Made by a program: the position numbers and the translations under genes
Source: Malania oleifera
Taxonomy: Eukaryota; Streptophyta; Magnoliopsida; Santalales; Ximeniaceae
Direction of reading: 5' to 3'
DNA length: 64,000 nucleotides
Assembly (NCBI RefSeq): GCF_029873635.1
Contig: NC_080423.1
Span: 101,122,991 to 101,186,990, forward strand
Shown here: positions 1 through 10,652 of the stretch, in pieces
How the letters are laid out: the number at the start of each line of letters is the position of its first letter
Position numbering within the stretch: the first letter of the stretch is position 1
Notes under the pieces: model-generated
The model's database searches: none
Seen by the model: only the letters and a program-made list of their open reading frames with translations
Told to the model about the DNA's origin: nothing

Positions 1-14
1 AAGCTCTATGAACA

Positions 15-95
<81 letters not shown>

Positions 96-1195
96 CTTGA
101 ATCAAAGACCAATCAACCAATAGCCAAAAAAAAAAACTTTCTCAAGTAATGATCTTATCAAAAGCAAATTTTATATGTATGTGCACACTCAAGATCAAAC
201 TTTTCTAACGATATTTAATAACAATTGATGGGATGAGAAACTCTTGAAAATATTAACTTGAATGATCAAACATCAATACTAGAGTGAATAAAAAAAGATG
301 AGTAAATAAGTTCCCTTCAAGATTCTGAGTTGATTTGCCTAAGCTCGATGAGTAGAAGTTGATGTGTAGGCAATCGTAAAGCAATAAGAGCAAGTTTCTC
401 AATATTCTTTCAATAAGATGTGTTCTTCTTTTCTTGTGTGTGTTGGCTTCGTTCTAGAGTTTAGATATATTCAGTATATATAGTATCTTACCCTTAGGAT
501 TGATCTCAACCGTTTCAGACACATGAGGTTGAAAGCTTGGGCGACCGAAGTTCCTTAACCCTTTGAAAAATTAACTTGGAATGCAGGGCTATGCGCCTAA
601 AGAGAGGGTCAGGCTCCTGAAGCCAAGTCAGGCGCCTGAGATACCAAGGTCAGGGGACCGAAGTGCCTTGGCCAACTTGTTGTGTTTCCCATTAATTCTT
701 CAGGCTACTGAACTTAGTCTTCAGGCGACTGAGGGTGAGTTCAGGCTACTGAAGTCTCCTTTTCTCAAATTTTCTTTTCTAATTTAAAAATATGCTTTGC
801 TCTTTTTTTTGGATCTTTTATAAAACATATTTTTCATGATTTTAAAAGTATTTCTAAGTCCATGAAGTCCCCTAATGATATACATGAAATGCATAAATCC
901 TAAAATCATTCTAAGTTATGTTGAGCCTCAAATTAAATCATATGAAAATGTAAGTACATGAGTTCTAAATACCCGTTCCCAAGACGTTTTTGAATTTTGC
1001 CACTTGCATCTTGATTCTCGTACTCTTTGAGTTCCATTGATCTTGCCAAGATATGTCAGCTTTACTTTATGACTTCCATGATTCGTTATCCTTCCGTGCA
1101 TGCTTAATATAGTTCCTGTACATAAACTCAATGCACAAATCAAATACCAAGAGATTTGTCATTATCAAAACTGGATTGGATTCATAGAGTCAACA
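1..1195 (-). repeat. Copia-1 3' LTR, partial
   Basis: The LTR begins on the minus strand with TGTTGACTCTATG next to the purine tract and contains the phrase TTTTGATAATGACAAA, which is also present at the start of the copia-2 3' LTR (14252). Around 540-760 it carries imperfect repeats of a GGCGACTGAAG or GGCTACTGAAG type, the counterpart of the GTCGAC repeats in the copia-2 LTR. The far end lies outside the window. Confidence 0.7.
21..92. repeat. (AT)n(GT)n microsatellite
   Basis: About 13 AT units are followed directly by about 23 GT units. It is a compound dinucleotide repeat lying within the copia-1 3' LTR. Confidence 0.95.
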
Positions 1196-1865
1196 ATCTT
1201 CCCCTTTTCGATGATGACAAATACACTAACAAAAATATATGTAATGGGTTACGCCAAACAAAGTTCCCCCTCAATTAATGCATCAAATATTCAATGAATG
1301 ACAATATGCTCATATGTTTAGTCTGAATCCAAATGAAATATGAAATATGCTCACAATAAATATGCTCGTGATGTTTCAACCATGACATCAACAATAGTTT
1401 CTCCCCCTTTGTATATCTCACCCTTTGCATAACTTCACTGACGATTTTTGCTACCGATTTTTCTTTGCTTATGATTTTTGTGTGTTATCATTTTTGCTCC
1501 TGATTTTTCTCCCCCTTTTGCATCAACAAAAAGGTGTATAATAATAAGACATGAATGGACATACCTTAATGTTCTTCTCCCCTTCGAAATTTTAAAGTTT
1601 TAATCTTGTTCAACCATCAGATTTGGAAAACTTTTACTTCTCCCCTTTTTACATCAACCATCCCCCTTGCATAAGTTTCAGCGATTATGTGAGGATTGTA
1701 ACGCCCCAACCTGAGTCTGTCAGGGAGCACTGCATCTCTCCTCCTCCGCCTAGACTAGACAATAGGGGGCGGCCCTTATCAGACTAATGATTGGCCTCAC
1801 AAACCAACATGTGTCCTTTTTAGTGTGTTTTTTCCTCACTCACACACTTCCTAAGAAAACTTCTT

Positions 1866-1930
1866 AGGTGGTCAACTATCCCAAGATTGCTCTAAGCCAA
1901 GCACGCTTAACTATGGAGTTCTTATGGGAA
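1866..1930 (-). other. 5S rRNA-derived segment in Cassandra LTR (copy 1)
   Basis: Read on the minus strand, this matches the middle and 3' half of plant 5S rRNA, with clear agreement around GTTAAGCGTGCTTGG, which spans the internal A-box region. In 5S genes that region recruits TFIIIA and RNA polymerase III. This copy has the more altered C-box side: the plus strand reads GGTCAACTATCCCA where copy 2 reads GGTCACCCATCCCA. It is not a functional 5S gene. Confidence 0.8.
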
Positions 1931-2291
1931 GGCTCCCGAAAAGAAAGGTGCACCTTATTGATATGGGTAGTAACATCTAATCCTTTTAAGTCTTTCATCC
2001 ATGGGGTATCACATTCTCCCCCACTTATAAAATGCAATGTCCTCGTTGCAAACCCACATTTCCAAACTCAGGCAATGTGAATCTCATCACACTTCTGGCT
2101 GGGTGTTGGCTCTAATACCATTTGTAACGCCCCAACCTGGGTCTGTCAGGGAGCACTACGTCTCTCCTCCTCCACCTAGACCAGACAACAGGGGGCGGTC
2201 CTTATCAGACTAATGAGTGGCCCCACAAACCAACACGTTTCCTTTTCAGTGTGTTTTGTCCTCACTCACACACTTCCTGAGAAAACTTCTC

Positions 2292-2356
2292 AAGTGGTCA
2301 CCCATCCCAAGATTGCTCCAAGTCAAGCATGCTTAACTATGGAGTTCTTATGGGAA
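2292..2356 (-). other. 5S rRNA-derived segment in Cassandra LTR (copy 2)
   Basis: This is the counterpart in the minus-strand 5' LTR. The C-box-like stretch GGTCACCCATCCCA (plus strand) is closer to real 5S rRNA than in copy 1, while the A-box side has a CATGCTTAAC variant. The two copies differ at scattered sites, so the insertion is not very recent. Confidence 0.8.
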
Positions 2357-2440
2357 AGCTCCCGAAAAGAAAGGTGCACCTTGTTGATATGGGTAATAAC
2401 ATCTAATCCTTTTTAAGTCTTTCATCCATGGGGTATCACA

Positions 2441-4667
2441 ATACCAATTGATTGATGGGATATCAAATGTGAACAAAATGTTGATACCAAATGTTGATTA
2501 ATGCGATACCCAAAGTTGATTGATTTGATACCAAGTGATTACATCTTAAGTGTCATTGCTCCCCCTGAATTATGTCATCTCATCAGAAATTTACTCTGGT
2601 ATATATCTCTCACCTTTTGGATCTTCAAACCACGTTGTGTTATAGATATTTTCTTTAAGTACATTCCCAAAAGAATTATAACTAGAGAGACTAACCATAT
2701 AGAGTCTAATTATCATTGCATTCCAAAACAAGATCATATGGTTAACTCAAGCAATTTTCGGCAAAACAATATATTTTTCATTTTGCATATTCAATAGAAT
2801 CATCATAATTGAGTGCATGCCATAGAAAATTCATTGCACATCTAAGCATAATGAGATAGGAAATCATTTCAAGATGCTCCCCCTATGAATTTTAATCCTT
2901 GTGTAGATGAAATGAAATGCTTATACATATCGAAGATTTATGTCACTACTAGTTCAAAGCCATATAAGTAGACATTGTAAAATATTTTGACCAACTATAG
3001 TGAAACTATGATGCACATGCGTTCTTTATGCTTTTTCTCTAGGAATGGAGCTCAGCTCCCTTAAATATCTTCAAGCATGCAACAAGTTTAGTTTAGAATA
3101 GCTTAGAAAATCATGTGGTTAACATGTTGTATCACATTTGCACAAAAGAATTTACACATTCCATTTATGATTTGATACCAGATGTGAACACAAGATATGA
3201 TACTAAGTGTGCTTATGCTGATGTTTCAGAGCGATAGTATTTTCAAGTTAATTTGTTTCCCTTCAGTTAGACTCTTACCATAATCTTATGTCTTTTCCTT
3301 GTAATAATTCTTCACTAGTTTAGCCGAGTGTTCTAATATTTTTGAATGATTTATACTTAACTTTACCAAATTTAGCTTAGAAAACCAAAAGACATAAACC
3401 ATTTTACTTCAGAGTCATAAGCCTATACTGTTTCTTTTCTTATGCATCTCAATGCATAGGTTTCCTAGTCATTTACATTATCATATAGATTGAAACCTAT
3501 AGCATATAACTTAACCATTTGACACATTTAAACTCTTCTAATATAATTGACTTGAAGTTTGAGAGCTTGTGAAGTGAGATTTTGCAAATACTCTTAACAG
3601 TTTAATTATCATTAAGTTCGGAAGAATATTCATTGTGTATGGACAATATTCAAAATATTTTCATGGAAGAGAATATATCCAACTACATAGGCCAAAGAGA
3701 AATTTTGACTAATATTAATTTTGGAATACTGCTATTTAGGTATTTCTAATTATCCAATTATTGGATAGTAACTTATAAGTATGTCTTCAATATTAAGCAA
3801 GGGTACTACCCTATAATGGACGATTTTTTACCGGATATGATCAGGATATGGTAAAGATTTCTTCTGGAGGATGTTGCTTAATCACCGATCAAAACTAGGG
3901 ATTTTTACATTTTAAGCACAAAGGGAATATTCATTAAAAATGGCTAGGTAAAAATTTGATTCCCTTAAAGAATGCCTTGATTTGATTGTAACGGGATGTC
4001 TTTTAATAAGCACTTGAAAGATATAGAGTTTATGATTTATCAGTGCTTATGGCTAGGAAGATGATTGACTTAACCATTTGAAACTCCAAGAATGAGTTTA
4101 GGATTAGATGATTTTTAATTTATGTTTTATTCCTATGGCTCAATCTTATGCATTGGACATGATTTGCTTAACTTAGGATTTTAATATTTAAGCATGTGTT
4201 AAGCAATAAGTATTGTTCGTTAAACAACAATGGTTTAATCCATTTGGGAGTGAATTTATTCTTCAGTGTTATGATTTATGTTACTCATTACAAGGATATT
4301 AGGTTCCTGATATTTTAACTAGTTAAGCCTTCAACCTTTGCTTTAAATACCTCAAGATTTGCATGCTATTCAATATTTTAACATTTTACCTAATCATTAT
4401 GATATAGAGGCATTAGATACTTAAATTGGATATCTTGCTTAAAGAATCATATTGACTTGACTTTCTTGTAGGAATCTTAGTGTGATACTAGTGTAGTAGA
4501 TACACATACCAAGATTTACAATTTAAGCATATACTATTCCCAAGCCTATTAGTCATCATGACCCCCTTTTTATTTATGTGGCTGATTTCACTAAATTATC
4601 AATCCTAAAATCTAAAGAGGAGTTTTGAGGGTGTGGTTGGTACTCATTTTTCTTTGACTCGCCAAAC
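2441..4667. other. Non-coding interior of copia-1
   Basis: About 2.2 kb of AT-rich DNA lies between the Cassandra element and the end of gag. I see no reading frame with retrotransposon motifs on either strand. CT-rich phrases such as CTCCCCCTG and short stretches resembling the copia-2 interior (12.2-14.2 kb, opposite orientation) show that it belongs to the element and is not host DNA. Confidence 0.6.
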
Positions 4668-5987
4668 CTATTTGAGCTTCACACCTTTCCTTTTAAATGG
4701 ACAATCAAATTTAATGTGTCCTTTATTTTTACATAATATGCAGGTGATGTGAGCATACGGACCGGTGGAAGTACTAGCATAGAATTTTGATGCTTTAACA
4801 AAATACCCCATGTATAGGTTCTTTCTTCTCCTATTTTCAATTCCATTGTACCCTATACCTTCTTTGTCTAAAGTCATCTTTTGAGAACCTAAAAGCTTGT
4901 CAAAATTTTCTTTTCCCTTAGTAAATGTGTGGATGATCTTAGTTTGATCCTCTATCTTTCTTTCTAGGTCTTGAATTTTTGAATTCTTTAAGCCTTCGCA
5001 AATAGCTTGAAACTTTACCAATTCATCAGTCACTTTGTTTGCTTTGCATTCAAGTTTAGAGATTTTAAGATCTTTTGCATTATCACTTGAAATCTTGGAT
5101 CTTAACTCTTTCAGCTCTTTTACTATCATATCATTCTTGTTTTCTAAATGCAAGATTTTCAAGTCCTTTTCTTTTTTAACACAACTTTTTGATTCTAAAT
5201 CCTTCAGTAATACCTCATTCTTAGTTACTAATCTCTTAATTTCTAAATCCTTTTCAGTCTTTTCTTTTTCCCAAGAAGTATGATACTCTTGAAAACCCTC
5301 TAACTGTTTTGCTAAGTCTTTATTTTCACTTTCCAATATTATTTTATTTTTGGTCATCTTTGTTAACATTTTATAAGCCTTAACAAATTCCTTTTGTAAT
5401 TCCTCATTAGACGACATGTTATCATTATTAGATTCATCATAATATTCACTTCCAGAACTATCACAAGATGTATCACAGTTATTGCATGAATCATTTTGAG
5501 AATTTGAATGAGAAGTAGAGTAAGTAGAGTGTACCTCTTCATCAACCAATGCAACTAGGCCACAGTTTTCTACTACCTTATCATTTGAGTATGGATCTTC
5601 CCAAGTAGAGGACTTCTTTCCTTTGTTCTCTCCAAATCTCCTATCGAGTTCTTCCCATATCTCCTTAGCACTTTGACATGACCTGATTTCATGAAAAACA
5701 TTAGTATCTAAACTAAGCAATAGAATATTCATAGCACCAAAATTTATTTGCATTAATTTCATGTCATTCTCATTCATCTCATATTCAAATTTTGCAATTT
5801 CAACATTATCAGTAATTTTCATAGGAACTAAGTTTTCTTGATCAATTACTCTCCAAGTTCTCCAATCCATGGATTTGATAAAAATAGTCATTCTCATTTT
5901 CGACTCGGTGAAATTTTTACCATAAAACATTGAAGGTCTTGCAGAGATTTGTTTCACACCAATTGGGGATACACCAAAATAATCCAT
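4668..5987 (-). CDS. Copia gag protein with coiled coil and CCHC zinc knuckle
   Basis: The frame is open for 439 residues. The N-terminal third (about 15-130) is a UBN2/DUF4219-type Copia capsid region with the features WRTWRVIDQ and EIWEELDRRFGE. An acidic Ser/Asn/Asp-rich linker (about 140-195) follows, then a Lys/Glu/Leu-rich coiled coil (about 200-370). A zinc knuckle of form C-X2-C-X4-H-X4-C lies at about 416-429, with a basic tail. Such proteins form the virus-like particle and bind element RNA. The ATG lies about 40 bases from the primer-binding site, as expected for gag. No pol follows, so the product would package RNA but needs enzymes from other elements. This is the only long intact retroelement frame in the window. 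Confidence 0.85.
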   Translation of the reverse strand: MDYFGVSPIGVKQISARPSMFYGKNFTESKMRMTIFIKSMDWRTWRVIDQENLVPMKITDNVEIAKFEYEMNENDMKLMQINFGAMNILLLSLDTNVFHEIRSCQSAKEIWEELDRRFGENKGKKSSTWEDPYSNDKVVENCGLVALVDEEVHSTYSTSHSNSQNDSCNNCDTSCDSSGSEYYDESNNDNMSSNEELQKEFVKAYKMLTKMTKNKIILESENKDLAKQLEGFQEYHTSWEKEKTEKDLEIKRLVTKNEVLLKDLESKSCVKKEKDLKILHLENKNDMIVKELKELRSKISSDNAKDLKISKLECKANKVTDELVKFQAICEGLKNSKIQDLERKIEDQTKIIHTFTKGKENFDKLLGSQKMTLDKEGIGYNGIENRRRKNLYMGYFVKASKFYASTSTGPYAHITCILCKNKGHIKFDCPFKRKGVKLK

Positions 5988-6028
5988 GTGATCTTTTTAC
6001 AAATTAACAATTACATCTATGTACACCT

Positions 6029-6040
6029 GCCCTGATACCA
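6029..6040 (-). other. Primer-binding site of copia-1
   Basis: The minus strand reads TGGTATCAGGGC two bases after the 5' LTR end (6043). This is the initiator-Met tRNA type site used by plant Copia elements, with one difference from the common TGGTATCAGAGC form. Confidence 0.85.
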
Positions 6041-6042
6041 AT

Positions 6043-6566
6043 TGCGATTTAGGTGTAATCCCAAGAGGGGGTGAATTGGGTATTTTAAAAATTCTTTGAA
6101 ACTTATTTATCAATTAATCCCTATTTCTATATTTAACTAATTAATGGCTGGAATTTGATGCTGATTTGAATAACTAAATCAATGAATTCATTTTTACCCA
6201 ATTAAGTGCGTGTAAAGTTATTCAACATACACAAGTAAGCTGGAAATTGAAATATGATGCAGAAAATAAAAAGGATAAGGGAAGAGAGAATGCAACCACG
6301 ATTTTACAAAGTTCAGCCAACCTGGCCTACGTCCTCGACTTGAGCAACCCACTCAAGGACTCCACTAAAATCCTTACTTCTTAAATTGGGACGGAGTTTC
6401 CCTTACAATCCGCTGCTTACAAGAGGTACAGCTCCCTCCTAATCCACTGCTTACAAGAGATACAGCTTTCTCCTTAACCCTGGTTCACAAACCGAACCTT
6501 TGATACAATTTAATCTGCAAAACACTCAATGTTACTTCTAACAAAGTTAGTGAGTACAATTCAAAG
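6043..6566 (-). repeat. Copia-1 5' LTR, truncated
   Basis: The LTR edge lies next to the primer-binding site. The phrase AGAGGGGGTGAATTGGGTAT (plus strand) is typical of the SIRE/Maximus LTR 3' end, and its complement recurs at the ends of the copia-2 (about 8695) and copia-3 (about 31265) LTRs. It breaks off at about 6566, where Gypsy LTR sequence begins, so most of the LTR is missing. Confidence 0.75.
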
Positions 6567-6960
6567 TCCTGAGAGATGTCTCATCCCGAATTAGATGAAA
6601 TTTTTAGGAGCGCCTGATAAGAGAGCAGATAAAGCTCTGCAACGCTAGTGTTAACTGATCTGCCCTGTCTAAAGGGTAAGTTATTTGTTAAGGTCTGATG
6701 GATTTTTGGGTGTTGACCCTAGGATTGGTTTTTGGTTGTTTTGGGATGTGTATTATGGATATAGTAAACTCTGGTATTGTATTAAATGATATTAAGATAT
6801 GTGCATGGTTTTATGATTTCTAACTGCCTAGGCTTCCGTATTGTTTTCTGATGTATCCCTAGTACCCACGGATATAGGTGGATTATGATCTGCTAGGTTT
6901 ATTATAATGATTTCATTTTCACGAAAAAAAATAATATATGGAAATAAGTAGGTCGTTACA
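6567..6960 (+). repeat. Gypsy-type LTR 3' fragment
   Basis: It matches the last part of LTR C (about 38530-38890) block by block: a GAGAGATGTCTCA phrase, a CTAGTACCCACG phrase and the terminal GGTCGTTACA. The 5' part of the LTR is absent. It separates the head-to-head copia-1 and copia-2 LTRs. Confidence 0.75.
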
Positions 6961-8731
6961 ATTATGCTCTATAATAATTAATGCATATCATGCATGATAG
7001 GGTTTAAGCTCAAAAAGACCTAGACTAATCTTAGGACCCTCATGTTTGCATTAAAATGGGCCCTATAGTCTTAACATTAATCATCATATGAATAAGGGAA
7101 ATTTTATAATAGGAAAAGGATCAAAATACCCAAAATAGGCATGTTCGGTCGACCGAACTAGTCAGTGGTCAACGGTTTGACCATAATATGGTCGACCGAA
7201 CCTAGCCAAGCTTATATAGCATGGTTAACCAAACCTCCCTGGGGTCAACAAGTTGAACCTTGGGTCGACCGACCATAAAATGAACTCCAATGCTCTGGTC
7301 AACCGAACAACCTCGGGAGAAGCCCTAACTACCTGGTTGATCGAACCGCGCTAATTTGAAAAATTGTCTCTGGATGGTCAACCATCTTCTCTGTTCAATT
7401 TTTACCTGGTCGACCGAACTGGATACTACGGTCAACTGAACCTCAAGTACAGTCAACTGAGCCTCTCGGGTTGTTGAATTTTTACCAAGGTTTAAATTGG
7501 GTTTATTTTAATTAAACTTACTTAATCTTTTTCAAAAATACCCGATGTGTCCCCAATGACTATATTTTTTCCAAATTCTATATATAGCCCTTCATTTGCA
7601 AAAGTTAAGCATGAATTAGGATTTAAGATTAAGAAAAAATTTTTGAAATTATTTTTGTCCAAAATCCTTATACTTTCATATCTTTTCAATCTTATTGCCA
7701 AAAACCTACCTCTTGTACTCATCTAGCCACTTGCTTTGAAAGAAGGTAGTGTTTTCATATCACTAGTATAAGCTAAACTCTCCCTTGTTTATATTTGATT
7801 ATGTGTTGATTTTTGGAGAGTTAGCTAAGGTTTTTCCCATAATATTTTATTCATAGATATTTGATTGGGAAAAACCCTTGTATGGCTTAAGATCTTGCAT
7901 CCTATTGCAAGTTTTCATAAGCTTAATTTGTGCTTTGATGAAAACATTTTTAACAAGATTGAAAACTCTATTATCTACTGTGCTTGATATTTGAGAAATA
8001 TTGTTTGAGATATCTGTTAGGGTTATAGAAAGCTTATAATTAATCACATTACAAGCATATTGGCTTGACATCAAAAGTCTCACTCTCACATACACACATT
8101 AATTTACATCCTATTTGAGAGTTACCACATTGGTTAACAAAATCTTACTTGAGCTTGATATCCTATCATTTGTGAGTGCATTATTTGGTTGACCATATTG
8201 GTACACATCTGCTTAGTTTAGAAAGCATATTTGGTTGTACACAAAAATTTGTATTTCATCATTGTATTCCAAGTAAGGGCCTAAAGAGGGAGACTAGCAC
8301 TGTCAAATAGTCCTTGATTGGCCTTGATCTGATTAGGAAAGTTAGGTGCACCATCCTGTTAAGGTGTGTTTAGGTTGAGGTCATTCCCGCTAATTAACCT
8401 GGTTGTAACCGGTGCCGCTCCACCCATTATGTGAGCAATAGAGGTAATCCTTGTACTTGTGAGCCAAGGCAGGGATGTAGGCAGTATTGGCCGAACCTCA
8501 ATAACATATCGTGTGTGCATTTCATTTTTTCGCAAATTTATTTACTGCATGTGTATGTTATATTGTGAATGTTGTGCAGGATTTACTTTCCGCATATTGA
8601 TCTTATCTGTGCATTTGTGATTACTTAGAAAGACCCTAGATTGCGAATTAATACTGATATCTTACTTAACCTAGGAGAAAAAGTTTAAAATTCCAATTCA
8701 CCCCCCTCTTGTGAATACACCAATTATAACA
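6961..8731 (+). repeat. Copia-2 5' LTR (5' end truncated)
   Basis: The stretch ends in CCAATTATAACA directly before a primer-binding site and contains the CCAATTCACCCCCC phrase typical of this LTR family. It shares ATTTAATGCATATCATGCATG-like and GCCTAAAGAGGGAGACTAG phrases with the 3' copy at 14252-16095. The beginning is replaced by the Gypsy fragment ending at 6960. Confidence 0.8.
7144..7460 (+). repeat. GTCGAC-centred imperfect repeats in copia-2 LTR
   Basis: The unit GGTCGACCGAAC, with palindromic core CGGTCGACCG, recurs four times with an exact GTCGAC core. It also occurs many times in degenerate forms such as GTCAACCGAAC and GTTGATCGAACC, spaced irregularly by 20-40 bases. Degenerate versions occur at the matching place in the 3' LTR (14530-15060) and at 10200-10520. 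The function is unknown; the position near the LTR 5' end would put it in the promoter region. Confidence 0.85.
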
Positions 8732-8733
8732 AT

Positions 8734-8745
8734 TGGTATTAGAGC
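8734..8745 (+). other. Primer-binding site of copia-2
   Basis: TGGTATTAGAGC lies two bases after the LTR end. It is an initiator-Met tRNA type site with one C-to-T difference from the usual TGGTATCAGAGC. Confidence 0.85.
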
Positions 8746-8785
8746 CTTATTGCACTAGGCTTAACAACTTTTGTAAAAGATTGCA

Positions 8786-9791
8786 ATGGCTCTCATTGGT
8801 GTTTCCTCATTTGGAGAGGGGTGACCTCCTTCCAGTCCTCCATTATTTTTCGGTGTAAATTACACTTAGTGGAAAATTCGAATGAGCATATTTATTAAAT
8901 CTGTGAACTGGAGGGTCTAGCAGGTGATTGATAAAGGAATTTGTATACCTACAATTGAAAATGATAATAATGTTATGCATGCGAATTCACATGCCATGGA
9001 CTTATTGTTTTGCTCTTTAGATTCTGATATCTTGCTTGAGTTTGTGGCCTGTAAAAGTGCACAAGAAGTATGGGTTTAGCTCGAAAGGAAGTATGAAGTG
9101 ACCCCAGGAAATGGAGACTGCCACTCCAAATGTTACAAGCCACAATCATGATCAAATTGCATTGGTAGACGATGAGGTATATGATTCTAAATCTACCTCA
9201 TTCACAGATTTGTGCAATGAAGCATATGATGATTCGTATGCAAAACCCTGTGATATATCATGTGTTAAATCATCAGCTACCTGTAACGACAGCTTTGACG
9301 ATAATGCATGTATCTATTCATGTGATGTTTACCGTGATGATTCTCATGCCAAAATATGTGAAAATCTATATGAAGAACCATTTATTGCTTTTGATAATGA
9401 TACCATTTATGATGCATGTGTTGATTCATTTGAGTGTTATTATGATTTATCCGATGCTGAATCATGCAATAAATCCTATGATAGTGGCATGCCCTCTAAC
9501 AAGGAACTAGAATGTGCTTTATTGAAAATGAATAAGCTTCAAGGTAAGGTATCTAAATAGAAAATATCTTTGAAAAATGAAAATATAAGATTGGCAAAAC
9601 AATTAAAAGATCTACGAAAATATCATGCCACCTTAGAGAAGAAAAAAATCAAGAAGATATTGAAAATTATCTGTTTAAAGGAAGAAATAGAGAATAATAA
9701 ACCCTTAGGAATCAAAATAAATAAATCTTTGAAAAAAGGTTCATATTCCAAATCCCATAGTTGTAAAAACTCAAACGTCTCTTCTAAATAA
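8786..9791 (+). pseudogene. Decayed Copia gag of copia-2
   Basis: The ATG opens a translation that matches the copia-1 gag N-terminus after an early stop: a FYGVN(Y)T..KMRMSIFIKSV.W-like run, then the LALVDDEV-type linker. The region 9111-9560 reads as an Asp/Ser/Cys-rich acidic linker aligned with the copia-1 linker, and 9570-9791 is a Lys-rich coiled-coil remnant. Several stops and a frameshift interrupt it, and no zinc knuckle is visible at the end. It would not give a working capsid protein. Confidence 0.7.
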
Positions 9792-9925
9792 AATAGAACA
9801 AGTAAGCAAACACGTTTGTATGCACATAATGGGTTCCTAGGACACATTAGCTCTGCTTATTTGTGTAAAAGTGCAAGAGGCTTAAATAAGGAAATGATGT
9901 GGGTAATCTTAGTAGCTAGTTTCTC

Positions 9926-9926
<1 letters not shown>

Positions 9927-10013
<87 letters not shown>

Positions 10014-10020
10014 GAGGAGG
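9927..10020. repeat. (GA)n microsatellite
   Basis: About 43 GA units, with two or three interruptions, run into (GGA)n at the right end. It lies between the gag remnant and the next LTR-like stretch. Confidence 0.95.
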
Positions 10021-10079
10021 AGGAGGAAATCAAACTGAACCATAGGATAAGACTTAGTGGGGTAGATGTAACCAACAGC

Positions 10080-10652
10080 CTGAGAGGTAGTTAAACTTAG
10101 AAGACCTCAAAATTGATCCCCCCCTCAAGTGGAAAATTCATGTGTTACCCTTAAAGAAAAGTTTAGGTCAAAATCTGGTAAAAATTGAAAAGTTGATTGA
10201 GTTCAGTCAACCATCCACAAATGAACTAGCCTCTTCGGTCAACCGTATGGCTGACTTTGACTCTTCGGTCAACCGACCACTTTTGAACTGACAAACTTCG
10301 GTCGACCAAACCCACTTTGGTCAACTAGACTCAAAACCAAACTCTCTTCGGTCGACCATCCATTTCAGGTCAAAATTCTCTTGGTCGACCAACCATAGGA
10401 AGCTGAAACGTCATTTTAGGTTTTGGTCGACCATACCTCACTTCGGTCAACTAAACATGAGCGTTTTGTGAAGAATATAAAATACGGTCAATCAAACTTC
10501 TCCCTGGTTGACCGAACCTTGTGGGTTTATATATATTTCCCTCGTAAAAAGGCTCATTTTCACCAAAAAAAAAATTCAAAGCTCCTCTGTTATTTCCTTG
10601 AATATTACCTTATATTCTCAATCCAACACCAAAACCACTTCCATCAGCCTCC
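10080..10652 (+). repeat. LTR-like or leader segment with GTCGACC repeats
   Basis: Non-coding sequence carries about a dozen degenerate TTCGGTCAACCG or TTCGGTCGACC units between 10200 and 10520, the same repeat class as the copia-2 LTR. A TATATAT stretch and a leader rich in A and C follow, ending at the ATG of the next reading frame. It may be the remnant of a second element's LTR and leader, inserted in copia-2, or a duplicated LTR part. No primer-binding site is visible. Confidence 0.5.

Larger units (their letters stand above)
1697..2440 (-). mobile_element. Cassandra TRIM retrotransposon with 5S-derived LTRs
   Basis: Two direct repeats, 1697-2013 and 2123-2440, both start TGTAACGCCCC and end GGGGTATCACA, giving LTRs of 317-318 bp. 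On the minus strand the 5' LTR is followed two bases later by TGGTATTAGAGC (2120-2109), an initiator-Met-tRNA type primer-binding site, and the 3' LTR is preceded by the purine tract AAGTGGGGGAGAA (2026-2014). The interior of about 109 bp encodes nothing. Each LTR carries 5S rRNA sequence, the hallmark of Cassandra terminal-repeat retrotransposons in miniature. The flanking pentamers (AGGAT and ATACC) do not match, so the target duplication is lost or the element recombined. It was inserted into the copia-1 interior and must be mobilised in trans. Confidence 0.9.
1..6566 (-). mobile_element. SIRE-like Copia retrotransposon (copia-1), gag-only
   Basis: On the minus strand the order is 5' LTR (6566-6043), primer-binding site, gag, a long non-coding interior, a purine tract and the 3' LTR, which runs off the left edge of the window. 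The purine tract (minus strand AAAAGGGGAAGAT, just right of 1195) followed by TGTTGAC marks the 3' LTR start. No protease, integrase, reverse transcriptase or RNase H is detectable between gag and the 3' LTR, so the element would be non-autonomous. It hosts a Cassandra element at 1697-2440. Its non-coding interior resembles the 3' interior of copia-2 in inverse orientation, for example the matching stretches near 3050 and 12760, so the two belong to one family. Confidence 0.75.

Noticed and set aside
1866-2356. 5S rRNA genes
   Set aside because: Only part of the 5S sequence is present, it lies inside LTRs, and the spacing and ends fit Cassandra, so these are not called as rRNA genes.
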